Positions 1 through 7,924 of a DNA stretch of 38,282 nucleotides are shown in pieces. Each line of letters starts with the position of its first letter. Position 1 is the first letter of the stretch. Where the stretch lies: positions 1 to 38,282 of the forward strand of contig VEPN01000028.1 in NCBI GenBank assembly GCA_012026835.1. Direction: 5' to 3'. Under the pieces are notes generated by a model. That model saw only the letters and a list, made by a program, of their open reading frames with translations. It ran no database searches and was not told where the DNA came from. A program made the translations under genes and the position numbers. This DNA is from Candidatus Methanoperedens sp. (GTDB lineage: Archaea > Halobacteriota > Methanosarcinia > Methanosarcinales > Methanoperedenaceae).

Positions 1-74
1 GCAAAGTATTTATATATGTCGATAGAATTTTTGTGAAAATCAGGTCATAGCTAACAAAAAGATAGCTTTTTAAG

Positions 75-332
75 TCAAATAGCTAATTGGATTTCTTCTT
101 TGAGTTTGTATATTCTTTTTCTCGCATCAGATGGATCTGGTTCATCGGTTAGCCATCCAGCCTTACGTATTTCTGAAAGGTAAACGGGTATTTCCTCTCT
201 TTTATCCTTGTTTTTTTCTTCCAATATTTTTGCAGCTTGCTCAATATTAAATTCGGAATCGCTAAATGAATCCCATAATAAAGAATATCTTTTTTCGACC
301 CATGTTGGTACTTTAAATTCAACCGCCGCCAT
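75..332 (-). CDS. Small winged-helix-like protein, unknown function
   Basis: An 85-residue soluble, charged protein with no signal peptide or membrane segment. The N-terminal part (KVPTWVEKRYSLLW) and the C-terminal part (LSEIRKAGWLTDEPDPSDARKRIYKL) look like a compact winged helix-turn-helix, the last strand pair being the wing. Similar small domains in archaea often sit next to, or are fused to, nucleotidyltransferase or toxin genes. That is recollection of family context, not something visible here, because the next minus-strand gene would lie beyond base 1. The DNA is AT-rich compared with the flavin reductase gene beside it, which suggests accessory origin. It is preceded by a strong AT-rich TATA-like stretch and no Shine-Dalgarno, so the transcript may be leaderless. 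The ORF is likely real; the function is not assigned. Confidence 0.6.
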   Translation of the reverse strand: MAAVEFKVPTWVEKRYSLLWDSFSDSEFNIEQAAKILEEKNKDKREEIPVYLSEIRKAGWLTDEPDPSDARKRIYKLKEEIQLAI

Positions 333-345
333 GAGTCCTGCATAT

Positions 346-364
346 GTTTATATAAATATATAAG
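346..364 (-). promoter_or_regulatory. TATA-box-like promoter of the winged-helix gene
   Basis: The minus strand reads TTATATATTTATATAAAC, 14-31 bases upstream of the ATG at 332. This matches an archaeal TATA element at a distance that gives a very short or absent leader. Inferred from composition and position only. Confidence 0.4.
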
Positions 365-461
365 ACCTTTGTTTATTGATAAGCGAATTACTAATTTACT
401 TATCTATTTTACTGAATTATTTCCCGGAAAGTTGTCTAAATCGATCAAAAAAGGAAAAACA

Positions 462-1025
462 TTATCTCTTTCCGATAGAAAATGCCTTTCCAATATTTTT
501 TCCCACCCCATAATATCCCGCAGAATCAGGCGCGAATATGACAGGTCTTAATTTCTCAACATCAATAAGCCCGTCTTTCCCCAGAACTCCCTCATCGGCT
601 TTTACATCCATGATCTCGCCGATAAACTCGGTATGCAGCCCTATTTCAATGGTATGTAACAGTTTGCACTCAAGAACAAGAGGGAACTCTTTCACATATG
701 GGGCATCCACCAGTTCGCTCTTTGCGCTGGTAAGCCCTGATTTGCTCAACTTGTCCGCATCCCTGCCAGATACGGTGCCGAAATAATCTGCTTCCTTCAC
801 GTACTTTTCTGAAGGAACATTCACAGTGAAAGCCTTTCGCTCCACGATATTCCCGTGCGAATACGTTGCTTTCCGAAGAGATATTGCGACACACGGCGGC
901 CTGGAACAGCATATCCCGCCCCAGGCTACGGTCGATACATTCGGCTTCCCCTGGATATCATACGTTCCGATCACCCATACCGGGACAGGATGGGCAATAG
1001 TTGTTGCACCTAATGACCTTTTCAT
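462..1025 (-). CDS. Flavin reductase-like FMN-binding protein (flavoredoxin family)
   Basis: A 187-residue protein of the FMN-binding split-barrel (flavin reductase-like) family. The N-terminal pattern [17 protein letters not shown], followed by [10 protein letters not shown] and [18 protein letters not shown], is the typical FMN-phosphate and isoalloxazine-contacting region. The central [27 protein letters not shown] motif and the late [20 protein letters not shown] tail also fit flavoredoxins. Members bind FMN and pass electrons between ferredoxin or NAD(P)H and flavin partners in the cytoplasm; the specific partner cannot be told from sequence. Length is normal for the family. A strong Shine-Dalgarno (AAGGAGG) sits 5 bases before the ATG. 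The gene appears monocistronic: uvrA ends about 105 bases upstream on the same strand. Confidence 0.85.
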   Translation of the reverse strand: MKRSLGATTIAHPVPVWVIGTYDIQGKPNVSTVAWGGICCSRPPCVAISLRKATYSHGNIVERKAFTVNVPSEKYVKEADYFGTVSGRDADKLSKSGLTSAKSELVDAPYVKEFPLVLECKLLHTIEIGLHTEFIGEIMDVKADEGVLGKDGLIDVEKLRPVIFAPDSAGYYGVGKNIGKAFSIGKR

Positions 1026-1030
1026 AAATT

Positions 1031-1074
1031 CCTCCTTATTGTAGTTCTTTATAGTCTGATTTTCATATACTTTA
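1031..1074 (-). promoter_or_regulatory. Ribosome binding site and TATA-like element of the flavin reductase gene
   Basis: The minus strand has AAGGAGG at 1037-1031, followed by AATTT and the ATG at 1025, a near-perfect archaeal Shine-Dalgarno. About 25-35 bases further up, around 1074-1062, TAAAGTATATGAAA resembles a TATA box. Together they support an independent promoter and this start codon. Confidence 0.5.
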
Positions 1075-1130
1075 GTGCATCGATAGCAGGGACAGGATAG
1101 ATAAGGGAAGATACAAACTTTATATTTTGG

Positions 1131-3965
1131 TCATCCCTGTAGAGGTTTAAATGAATCCAGCACCTTCTTCAAAAAATACCCGGTATAAGACCCTTCTATC
1201 CTCGCCACTTTCTCAGGTGTCCCTTCAGCTATTATCCTTCCCCCGTTATCCCCGCCCTCAGGTCCCAGGTCTATTATGTGGTCTGCGACCTTAATGACAT
1301 CAAGATTGTGCTCTATCACAACCACGCTGTTGCCAGCATCCACAAGCAGGGAGAGCATATCAAGCAGTTTTTGTATGTCCGCAAAATGAAGCCCTGTTGT
1401 TGGCTCATCAAGTATATAGAGCGTCTTTCCTGTACTCCTCTTACTCAGTTCAGTTGAGAGCTTGATGCGCTGTGCTTCTCCTCCTGAAAGCGTGGTCGCG
1501 GGCTGGCCGAGCCTGATATATCCGAGCCCGACATCAAATAGCGTCTTGAGCTGGCGTTTGATCCTGGGTATGTTCTCAAAGAAGAGGAGTGCTTCCTCCA
1601 CTGTCATATCAAGTACCTCTGCGATATTCTTCCCTTTATACGTAATCTCAAGGGTCTCGCTGTTAAAACGCTTTCCGTGACAGACTTCGCACGGGACGTA
1701 AACATCAGGGAGGAAATGCATTTCGATAGTGATTATCCCATCTCCTTTGCAGGCTTCACACCTCCCCCCCTTCACATTGAAACTGAAGCGCCCCGGCATG
1801 TAGCCGCGCGCCTTTGCCTGAGGTAGCCGTGCGAAGATATCCCTTATAGGTGTGAAAACCCCGGTATATGTGGCAGGATTTGAGCGCGGTGTCCTGCCGA
1901 TGGGTGACTGGTCTATTATTATTATCTTATCGATGTTCTCGGTGCCGATAATGCCTCTATGTTTCCCTGGCTTCTCTTTTGCATGGTAGAATTTCTGGGC
2001 AAGCGACTTATAAAGAATATCATTAACAAGCGTGCTTTTCCCTGAGCCTGAAACTCCTGTGACCGTTGTCATTACACCGAGGGGTATGCTGACATCTATC
2101 TGTTTCAGGTTATTCTCACCTGCCCCCACTATGGTTATTTTACCCTTTGGATTTCTCCGTTTCGGCGGGACAGGTATCATCTTTTTATGGCTGAGATATT
2201 CACCTGTAAGCGATTTATTGCATTTGATCACATCTTCCTGACTGCCTGTAACCACGATCTCGCCCCCGTGTACCCCTGCGCCTGGCCCCATGTCCACGAT
2301 AAAATCCGCACTCCTTATCATCTCTTCATCGTGTTCGACAACTATCACAGTATTGCCAAGATCACGAAGCTGGGTCAGCATATTTATCAGCCTCCCGTTA
2401 TCCCGCTGGTGGAGGCCGATGCTTGGCTCATCGAGGATGTAAAGCACACCGACAAGGCTTGAGCCTATCTGCGTGGCAAGCCTTATCCTCTGGCTTTCAC
2501 CTCCGGAAAGCGTGCCTGCCGCCCTGTCAAGCGTGAGGTAATCAAGACCCACGTCCATCAGGAAACCCAGGCGCGCCCGAAGCTCTTTCATGATTGGCTT
2601 TGAAATTATTGCTTCCTTCTCTGTAAAAGTAAGACCAAGAAGGAACTCCAGTGCTTTTTTCACGGATAGTCGGGTTGTGGCGATGATGGATCTATCCGCA
2701 ACAGTGACCGCGAGGCTTGAAGGTTTCAGGCGTTCTCCATTGCATACAGTGCATGGCTTGATGCTCATATACTGCTGTATTTTCTCCCTCGCCTCTTCTG
2801 ACTGGGACTCCCTGTACTTCCTTGCCAGGTGGGGTATCACCCCTTCAAAAGTACTCCAGTGCTCCCACAGCCCGTCGCGTTCGCGGGGCACATACCTGAA
2901 ATGGATTTCTTCGCTGCTTCCATGAAGTAAAACATTCACATGTTCCGGTTTCAGTTCGGAAAAAGGAGTATCCAGGGAAAAACCATAATGCTTGGCCACG
3001 GATGAAAGCATCTGGTAATAATAGCCATGTTCATATCCCCAGGGCTCGATAGCGCCCTTGGACAGAGATTTGCTTTTATCCGGAACTATAAGATCAGGGT
3101 CAAATTCCATCGTGCTTCCGAGTCCCTGGCATGCCGGGCATGCACCCCTTGGGCTGTTGAAAGAGAACATGTTGGGCTCAAGAGGTTCAAAACTTATCCC
3201 GCATTTCGTGCATGCGGCATGCTCACTGAAGAGAAGCTCTTTGCCCTCAAGAACCTCGACCACCACGATACCTTTTCCTTCTCTTAGCGCGGTAGCTACT
3301 GAATCTGCAAGCCTTTCCTCTATCCCTGCTTTTATTACAACGCGATCGACCACAACATCAATATCATGTTTTTGCTGCTTGTTAAGGACGGTATTTTCTG
3401 AGAGTTCGTGCATATTTCCGTCTATGCGGACGCGGGCAAAGCCTGAGCTTACAAGGTCTTCGAACAGTTGTTTGTATTCGCCTTTCCTCTGCCTGGCAAG
3501 GGGGGCAAGTATATGGAGCTTTGTGCCTTCAGGCAGCGCCATAAGTCTTTGTACAATCTGTTCCACTGTCTGCGGGGCTATTTCACTTCCGCAGTTCGGG
3601 CAGTGCTGTCTTCCTATCCTGGCATACAGAAGTCGCAGGTAATCATATATCTCAGTCACCGTCCCGACTGTCGAGCGCGGATTCTTGCTCGTGGATTTCT
3701 GTTCTATGGATATTGCAGGCGAGAGACCTTCGATGTACTCAACATCCGGCTTGTCCATCTGGCCCAGGAACTGGCGGGCGTATGCTGATAGTGACTCGAC
3801 ATACCTGCGCTGGCCTTCGGCATAAAGAGTATCGAATGCAAGAGAGGATTTGCCTGAGCCTGAAAGTCCTGTTATTACAATCAGTTTGTCCCTTGGAAGT
3901 TCGAGGTCGATATTTTTGAGGTTGTGGACGCGTGCCCCTTTTATGATAATCTTATCTGTTGACAT
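1131..3965 (-). CDS. uvrA: Excinuclease ABC subunit A
   Basis: UvrA, 944 residues, is the damage-recognition ATPase of nucleotide excision repair; it forms a dimer that loads UvrB on lesions. Two ABC ATPase modules are present. The first has Walker [10 protein letters not shown] (residues 33-41) and the UvrA hallmark [12 protein letters not shown]. The second has [13 protein letters not shown]. Each has an LSGGE signature ([26 protein letters not shown]) and an ILDEP Walker B. Zinc-binding cysteine pairs are seen at CTKC/CPAC and at CEAC/CEVC. Length equals bacterial UvrA. Many mesophilic euryarchaea carry UvrABC acquired from bacteria; uvrB and uvrC are not in this window. The upstream phzF gene ends 32 bases before the ATG on the same strand, so co-transcription is possible. 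Confidence 0.98.
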   Translation of the reverse strand: MSTDKIIIKGARVHNLKNIDLELPRDKLIVITGLSGSGKSSLAFDTLYAEGQRRYVESLSAYARQFLGQMDKPDVEYIEGLSPAISIEQKSTSKNPRSTVGTVTEIYDYLRLLYARIGRQHCPNCGSEIAPQTVEQIVQRLMALPEGTKLHILAPLARQRKGEYKQLFEDLVSSGFARVRIDGNMHELSENTVLNKQQKHDIDVVVDRVVIKAGIEERLADSVATALREGKGIVVVEVLEGKELLFSEHAACTKCGISFEPLEPNMFSFNSPRGACPACQGLGSTMEFDPDLIVPDKSKSLSKGAIEPWGYEHGYYYQMLSSVAKHYGFSLDTPFSELKPEHVNVLLHGSSEEIHFRYVPRERDGLWEHWSTFEGVIPHLARKYRESQSEEAREKIQQYMSIKPCTVCNGERLKPSSLAVTVADRSIIATTRLSVKKALEFLLGLTFTEKEAIISKPIMKELRARLGFLMDVGLDYLTLDRAAGTLSGGESQRIRLATQIGSSLVGVLYILDEPSIGLHQRDNGRLINMLTQLRDLGNTVIVVEHDEEMIRSADFIVDMGPGAGVHGGEIVVTGSQEDVIKCNKSLTGEYLSHKKMIPVPPKRRNPKGKITIVGAGENNLKQIDVSIPLGVMTTVTGVSGSGKSTLVNDILYKSLAQKFYHAKEKPGKHRGIIGTENIDKIIIIDQSPIGRTPRSNPATYTGVFTPIRDIFARLPQAKARGYMPGRFSFNVKGGRCEACKGDGIITIEMHFLPDVYVPCEVCHGKRFNSETLEITYKGKNIAEVLDMTVEEALLFFENIPRIKRQLKTLFDVGLGYIRLGQPATTLSGGEAQRIKLSTELSKRSTGKTLYILDEPTTGLHFADIQKLLDMLSLLVDAGNSVVVIEHNLDVIKVADHIIDLGPEGGDNGGRIIAEGTPEKVARIEGSYTGYFLKKVLDSFKPLQG

Positions 3966-3997
3966 GAAAAGTATGGATAATGCATAATATTAGTTTT

Positions 3998-4777
3998 TCA
4001 TATTCTTATCGTTCCAGAGAGGTACGTGACAGACCTGCCGCCAATAGCTACCCGTTCACCTTTGTCTTCGCAGAACAACTCCCCTCCTCTCTCTGAGAGC
4101 TGGAATGCATGCAATTCCTTTTTTCTGAGGCGCTCTGACCAGTAAGGTATCAGCGTACAGTGGGATGAACCTGTAACCGGGTCTTCAGGAATGCCTGCAC
4201 GCGGGGCGAAAAACCGCGAAACGAAATCGCAGTTCTCACCCGGTGCTGTGACAATAACAGCAAAGCAATCCAGGGAAGCCACTCCTGCCATATCGGGCTT
4301 AAGCCGACGTACCTGCTCTTCGTTCTCAAGCACTACCAGCAGGTCTCTTGCCCGCAGCGTCTCTATATGAGGAATTCCCAGAATCTTATCTATATGGTCA
4401 GGCGGCTGGCAGGGCACAGGTGGACGCGCTGGGAAATCCATCATAAGAAGCTCACCCTGGCGCATCACTGACAGTCTTCCACTTTTTGTCTCAAAATCTA
4501 CTCGTTCTGCCCTTGGATTTACATACTCAAACACGGCAAAAGCGCTTGCGAGTGTAGCATGCCCGCATAGGTCTACTTCAACCCTGGGCGTGAACCACCG
4601 CAACTCATAAAGATTGCCTTTTTTGACAAGGAAAGCTGTTTCAGGCAGATGGTTCTCTGCTGCTATGGACTGAAGTGTCGCGTCATTCACCCATTTTTCA
4701 AGAAAACATACTCCTGCCGGGTTCCCGGCGAATACCCGGTTTGTGAATGCATCAATATGATAGAATCTGATGTCCAT
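3998..4777 (-). CDS. PhzF-family isomerase/epimerase-like protein
   Basis: A 259-residue protein of the PhzF (phenazine biosynthesis-like) superfamily, which shares the diaminopimelate epimerase fold with two pseudo-repeat halves. The family's catalytic glutamate is present in NHLPETAFL (E46). Other hallmarks are the N-terminal FTNRVFAGNPAGVC, the strand LRWFTPRVEVDLCGHATLASA, and the second-half glycine motif EDPVTGSSHC. PhzF itself isomerises a chorismate-derived intermediate, but most archaeal members have no known substrate and no phenazine genes are nearby, so only the family can be named. The start is supported by a purine-rich GGAGAAGGACAGG just before the ATG. It lies directly upstream of uvrA. 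Length is slightly below the usual 260-300. Confidence 0.88.
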   Translation of the reverse strand: MDIRFYHIDAFTNRVFAGNPAGVCFLEKWVNDATLQSIAAENHLPETAFLVKKGNLYELRWFTPRVEVDLCGHATLASAFAVFEYVNPRAERVDFETKSGRLSVMRQGELLMMDFPARPPVPCQPPDHIDKILGIPHIETLRARDLLVVLENEEQVRRLKPDMAGVASLDCFAVIVTAPGENCDFVSRFFAPRAGIPEDPVTGSSHCTLIPYWSERLRKKELHAFQLSERGGELFCEDKGERVAIGGRSVTYLSGTIRI

Positions 4778-4880
4778 TCCTGTCCTTCTCCTGTTTAATG
4801 ATATGTGCCCTGATTTTTTTAACTCTTGTCCATCTTCCTTTTCCCTGATATATTCATCTATTTAAGAACTCAGAAATAAT

Positions 4881-5816
4881 CTAATTGATTCCCAGCGCAT
4901 TAAGTGAACCAATCCCCGAGCTGACCGCCTCAGCAGATCTATCAAGCGCTTTTTTCTCATCAGCATTCAGTTTAAGTTCAATTATCTCTTCCACACCGCG
5001 TTTCCCGAGTTTTACCGGAACTCCAAGGTAGATGTCTTTCTTACCATACTCGCCGTTGAGGAAGGCGCATACGGGGAGCACGCGCTTTGTGTCCTTCACC
5101 ACAGCCTCTACCATATTCGTCACGGCAGCGGAAGGTGCATAGAAGGCGCTACCGGTCTTCAGGAGATTGACTATCTCAGCGCCGCCGTTAACAGTCCTTT
5201 CAACAAGGCGCTGGACCGTGGATTGTGGCATCAGCTCGGTAATGGGAACACCCTGTACAGTTGTAAAGCGCGGCAGAGGAACCATTGTGTCGCCATGTCC
5301 GCCGAGCACCATTGCGCTGATGTCACGTACAGAGCATCCAAGCTCCATGGCGATGAATGCGGCAAACCGCCCGGAATCAAGTACCCCGCTCATGCCGAAA
5401 ACATGCCCAGGTTCGAAATTTGTGGTCTTCATGGTGACATATGTCATTATATCAAGAGGATTTGTCACTGTGATGATTATAGAATCAGGCGCGTATTTCT
5501 TTATGTTCTGAGAAACTTCTTTGATGATTTTTGCGTTTATCTTTAATAAGTCCTCACGGGTCATACCCGGTTTTCTTGCTATCCCGGCCGTGATAACGAC
5601 GACATCCGAGCCTTCAATATCCTTATAATCATTGGTACCTGTTATTTTTGAGTCATGGCCTAAAAGGGGCCCTGCTTCCATGAGGTCAAGGGCTTTGCCC
5701 TGAGGCAGCCCCTCAACTATATCTGTGAGGATAACATCGCCGAGTTCTTTTTCCGCTATTCTTTGCGCTGCGGTTGCGCCGACCGCTCCGGCGCCGATGA
5801 CAGTGATTTTTGGCAT
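4881..5816 (-). CDS. mdh: Malate dehydrogenase (NAD-dependent, LDH-like type)
   Basis: A 311-residue enzyme interconverting malate and oxaloacetate. The N-terminal Rossmann fingerprint GAGAVGATAA is followed by an acidic residue at the end of strand two (ILTDIVEG), which points to NAD rather than NADP. The substrate-specificity loop reads KPGMTREDLL: the arginine after MT is typical of malate rather than lactate dehydrogenases. The proton-relay histidine is in LGGHGDTMVPL, and the aspartate partner is in GVLDSGRF. VTNPLDIM is the conserved cofactor/substrate motif. Length is standard for the homotetrameric [LDH-like] MDH group of archaea and some bacteria. A Shine-Dalgarno AGGTGA lies 6 bases before the ATG. 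It probably serves the partial TCA pathway. Confidence 0.95.
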   Translation of the reverse strand: MPKITVIGAGAVGATAAQRIAEKELGDVILTDIVEGLPQGKALDLMEAGPLLGHDSKITGTNDYKDIEGSDVVVITAGIARKPGMTREDLLKINAKIIKEVSQNIKKYAPDSIIITVTNPLDIMTYVTMKTTNFEPGHVFGMSGVLDSGRFAAFIAMELGCSVRDISAMVLGGHGDTMVPLPRFTTVQGVPITELMPQSTVQRLVERTVNGGAEIVNLLKTGSAFYAPSAAVTNMVEAVVKDTKRVLPVCAFLNGEYGKKDIYLGVPVKLGKRGVEEIIELKLNADEKKALDRSAEAVSSGIGSLNALGIN

Positions 5817-5970
5817 ATGGGTTCACCTGGATTTTCGGTATGAGGTTTTGAAAGATGATAATGTTTATGTTTTTTTCAGAATAGTGGTTATTCCGATTTG
5901 GGAGAAATGGCTATCTTCCAGTCATTGAGCAATGCCGGCCACCAGAAAATAGAGAGCATAATACTAATAA

Positions 5971-6044
5971 CGCCCCGACTGGGATTTGAACCCAGGTCTT
6001 AAGATCCGCAATCTCAAAGGATATCCAGACTACCCCATCGGGGC
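5971..6044 (-). tRNA. tRNA-Arg (anticodon GCG)
   Basis: The minus strand folds into a complete cloverleaf. The acceptor stem GCCCCGA pairs with TCGGGGC and is followed by discriminator G. The D arm starts GGGGTAGTCTGGATATCC, with GG at 18-19 and A at position 20, a known arginine identity element. The anticodon stem TGAGA/TCTTA encloses the loop TTGCGGA, giving anticodon GCG, which reads CGC. The T arm is CTGGG TTCAAAT CCCAG. No CCA is encoded and no intron is present. The anticodon stem contains one G-U pair. The fold was made by hand. Confidence 0.92.
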
Positions 6045-6067
6045 GCGGCTAACAATTCATCTGCGGC

Positions 6068-6076
6068 ATATTAAAT
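6068..6076 (-). promoter_or_regulatory. TATA box of tRNA-Arg
   Basis: The minus strand has ATTTAATAT about 24 bases upstream of the tRNA 5' end, the expected position for an archaeal TATA box driving a stable RNA. Confidence 0.5.
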
Positions 6077-6236
6077 GTTTGGACATGGATTCTTTCAAAT
6101 TCCAGCAATCCTGTTTTTTGCAATATTTGACAGGATATTACTTTCACTCCGCTCTCATAACCTTTATGTCCTTGTAAATTCAAGTGTAGTCTTGCCTCTC
6201 AAATTAAAAAAACAAACTGGAGGCTTGAGGAAAGAT

Positions 6237-7169
6237 ATGAAAGAAATAGCAACAAAGATAGAAGCCCGATTTTGCGAACTGGGCGTTAAAGTACAGCCAG
6301 ATGAAATAGAAACACGGTTGGACCAGCTGATAAATAAATTCAAGGTTCCTCCCGAAGAAGCCCGCAGAAACGTAATTAACTATTTTTTGAAGGTGCATAA
6401 TATCCCGAGGACGGAATTTTTTGAAAAGCGCGAAACACCACAGGTAAAGACATCTGAAATAAAGGAAGATGGGAAATGGGTAACAGTTCGCGGCAAGATC
6501 GTCCAGCTATGGGAAAGCAATCAGGAGTCTATAGCGCAGGCCGGTTTGCTGGGCGATGAATCCGGGACAATTAAATTCACAAAATGGACAAAGGCAGGGC
6601 TTCCATCTGTAGAAGAGGGTAAGAGTTACCTGTTTAAGAACGTCATTACTTCTGAGTGGCAGGGGCAGTTCAATATCAAGCTCAATAAGACAAGTGAGAT
6701 TATCCCTCTAAAAGAGGATATCGAGGTAGGCTCAACGCCTGTAGAGTTTAGCGGTGCGATAGTTGATGTCCAGAGCGGCTCAGGATTGATAAAGAGGTGT
6801 CCAGAATGCAACAGGGCACTTGTAAAAGGCGCGTGCGGCGAGCATGGAAAAGTGGAAGGGATTTACGACCTGCGGATAAAGGCAGTGCTTGATGACGGGG
6901 AAAAAGTGCAGGATATTTTACTGAACAGGGAGATCACCGAAGCACTCATCGGTATCACGCTTGATAAAGCCAAAGAAATGGCGACAGAAGCGCTTGATCA
7001 GGCAGTCGTGCTTGATTTTATAAAGAACAGGCTCGTTGGCAGGTATTTCATGGTATCGGGAGCGAAGCTGGACAGGTTCATACTCGTGGAGACAATCAAG
7101 CAGGATGTAAGACCAATAGATGAGGATATAAAGAGACTGCTTGCAACCCCTGTTGCGCAGGAGGCATGA
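6237..7169 (+). CDS. Replication protein A-like single-stranded DNA-binding protein (RPA41 type)
   Basis: An archaeal RPA large-subunit-like protein of 310 residues. It binds single-stranded DNA during replication, recombination and repair. After a short N-terminal helical region comes an OB fold around KEDGKWVTVRGKIVQLWE...GLLGDESGTIKFTKW, with more beta structure following. The C-terminal part has a zinc-finger-like cluster CPEC...CGEHGKVEG, as in euryarchaeal RPA41. The frame is open further upstream (to 6075), but that part encodes an atypical hydrophobic leader. The ATG at 6237 is preferred because GAGGAAAG lies just before it and the residues from MKEIATKIEARF match a normal RPA N-terminus. 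It overlaps or nearly overlaps the next gene, so the two form an operon. Confidence 0.9.
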   Translation: MKEIATKIEARFCELGVKVQPDEIETRLDQLINKFKVPPEEARRNVINYFLKVHNIPRTEFFEKRETPQVKTSEIKEDGKWVTVRGKIVQLWESNQESIAQAGLLGDESGTIKFTKWTKAGLPSVEEGKSYLFKNVITSEWQGQFNIKLNKTSEIIPLKEDIEVGSTPVEFSGAIVDVQSGSGLIKRCPECNRALVKGACGEHGKVEGIYDLRIKAVLDDGEKVQDILLNREITEALIGITLDKAKEMATEALDQAVVLDFIKNRLVGRYFMVSGAKLDRFILVETIKQDVRPIDEDIKRLLATPVAQEA

Positions 7170-7171
7170 AC

Positions 7172-7780
7172 ATGGCCGGAAACCTAAATCCAAAAAGGAC
7201 ATCTGAATTCCCAAAGTCTGAAGGCGGGTTTGTCCGTGAGGTGGCGCATCGCGTTTTCGCAGCAGAATTCCGGGAATCAAACCTCCAGGCAAAGGACGGG
7301 CATGACCAGTATTCCCCCTCGTACCTGCTTACACCCACAGGCGTGAAGGTCAACCGCATCTTCGTGGTAGGCACTCTCACTGAAAAAGAAGACATTGGAA
7401 CTGAAGCGCAGTTCTGGCGCGGGCGCATAGTTGACCCCACTGGTGCGTTCTTCGTTTCAGCAGGACAGTACCAGCCAGAGGCGGCACAGGTGCTTGCAAA
7501 GACCACGCCCCCTGAATTTATCGCGGTCATCGGCAAGCCGAGCACATACACTACAAAAGAAGGGAATGTTCTGACATCCATCAGGGCCGAATCGCTTCAG
7601 ATAGTGGATGCTGCAACCCGCGACAGGTGGGTCGTGGACTGTGCGAAACATACGATGGAGAGACTTGAGAGGCTTAAGGGTGATAATCCTGATGCTGTGA
7701 AAGCGAAGGAGCATTACTCTACGAATGTGGAGCATTACAGGGCGATGGTGGCACAGGCGATAGAGTCGCTGGCGAAGTGA
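7172..7780 (+). CDS. RPA-associated protein (RPA32-like, COG3390 type)
   Basis: A protein of about 202 residues that is the usual downstream partner of euryarchaeal RPA41 (RPA32 or RPA-associated protein). The core OB-fold region runs from VNRIFVVGTLTEKEDIG through FWRGRIVDPTGAFFVSAGQYQPEA to ALRAESLQIV-like strands, followed by a helical C-terminus rich in charged residues. It probably joins the RPA complex at single-stranded DNA. Two in-frame ATGs exist: 7166, overlapping the upstream stop as ATGA, and 7172. GGAGG at 7160-7164 is only 1 base from the first but 7 bases from the second, so 7172 is chosen. The gene ends before a hairpin and T-run. Confidence 0.88.
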   Translation: MAGNLNPKRTSEFPKSEGGFVREVAHRVFAAEFRESNLQAKDGHDQYSPSYLLTPTGVKVNRIFVVGTLTEKEDIGTEAQFWRGRIVDPTGAFFVSAGQYQPEAAQVLAKTTPPEFIAVIGKPSTYTTKEGNVLTSIRAESLQIVDAATRDRWVVDCAKHTMERLERLKGDNPDAVKAKEHYSTNVEHYRAMVAQAIESLAK

Positions 7781-7790
7781 AGAGGGCACG

Positions 7791-7815
7791 GGAGGGTGCA
7801 CCTCCTTAATTTTTT
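7791..7815 (+). terminator. Hairpin plus T-run after the RPA operon
   Basis: GGAGGGTGCACCTCC forms a short GC-rich self-complementary element (GGTGCACC core) and is followed within a few bases by TTTTTT. It sits 10 bases past the stop of the RPA-associated gene and marks the edge before the AT-rich defence island. Function as a terminator is inferred. Confidence 0.45.
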
Positions 7816-7896
7816 GAGATTATGCTTAACCAATTTGAAAAATCAGTTTCATATGTGGATAGTTATTTTCCAAAAAATTACCAAAAGACATTAATA

Positions 7897-7912
7897 ATAT
7901 ATTGCAATATAT
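7897..7912 (+). promoter_or_regulatory. 16-bp perfect palindrome in the jetA promoter
   Basis: ATATATTGCAATATAT is a perfect 16-bp inverted repeat that ends 12 bases before the jetA ATG, within an AT-rich stretch containing TATA-like sequences (TTAATAATATAT). Its position over the likely TATA box or start site makes it a candidate operator for the whole Wadjet operon. A chance palindrome in AT-rich DNA cannot be excluded. Confidence 0.4.
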
Positions 7913-7924
7913 CAGGTTATATTT

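Noticed and set aside
8-18. TATA-like TATTTATATAT at the left edge as a promoter of a gene in the window
   Set aside because: No plus-strand gene follows it; if functional it would serve a gene beyond base 1, which cannot be seen.
369-551. Plus-strand 60-codon ORF overlapping the 3' end of the flavin reductase gene
   Set aside because: About half of it is antisense to a well-supported gene, it has no Shine-Dalgarno, and its residues show no family pattern. Treated as a chance frame.
5971-6044. tRNA-Arg as an attachment site for the defence island
   Set aside because: The island starts about 1.9 kb away, behind the core RPA operon. I saw no second copy of the tRNA 3' end near 16.7 kb and no integrase gene.
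6075-6236. Hydrophobic N-terminal extension of the RPA protein as a real leader
   Set aside because: The Shine-Dalgarno and the family-like N-terminus both point to the ATG at 6237; a membrane leader on RPA would make no sense.
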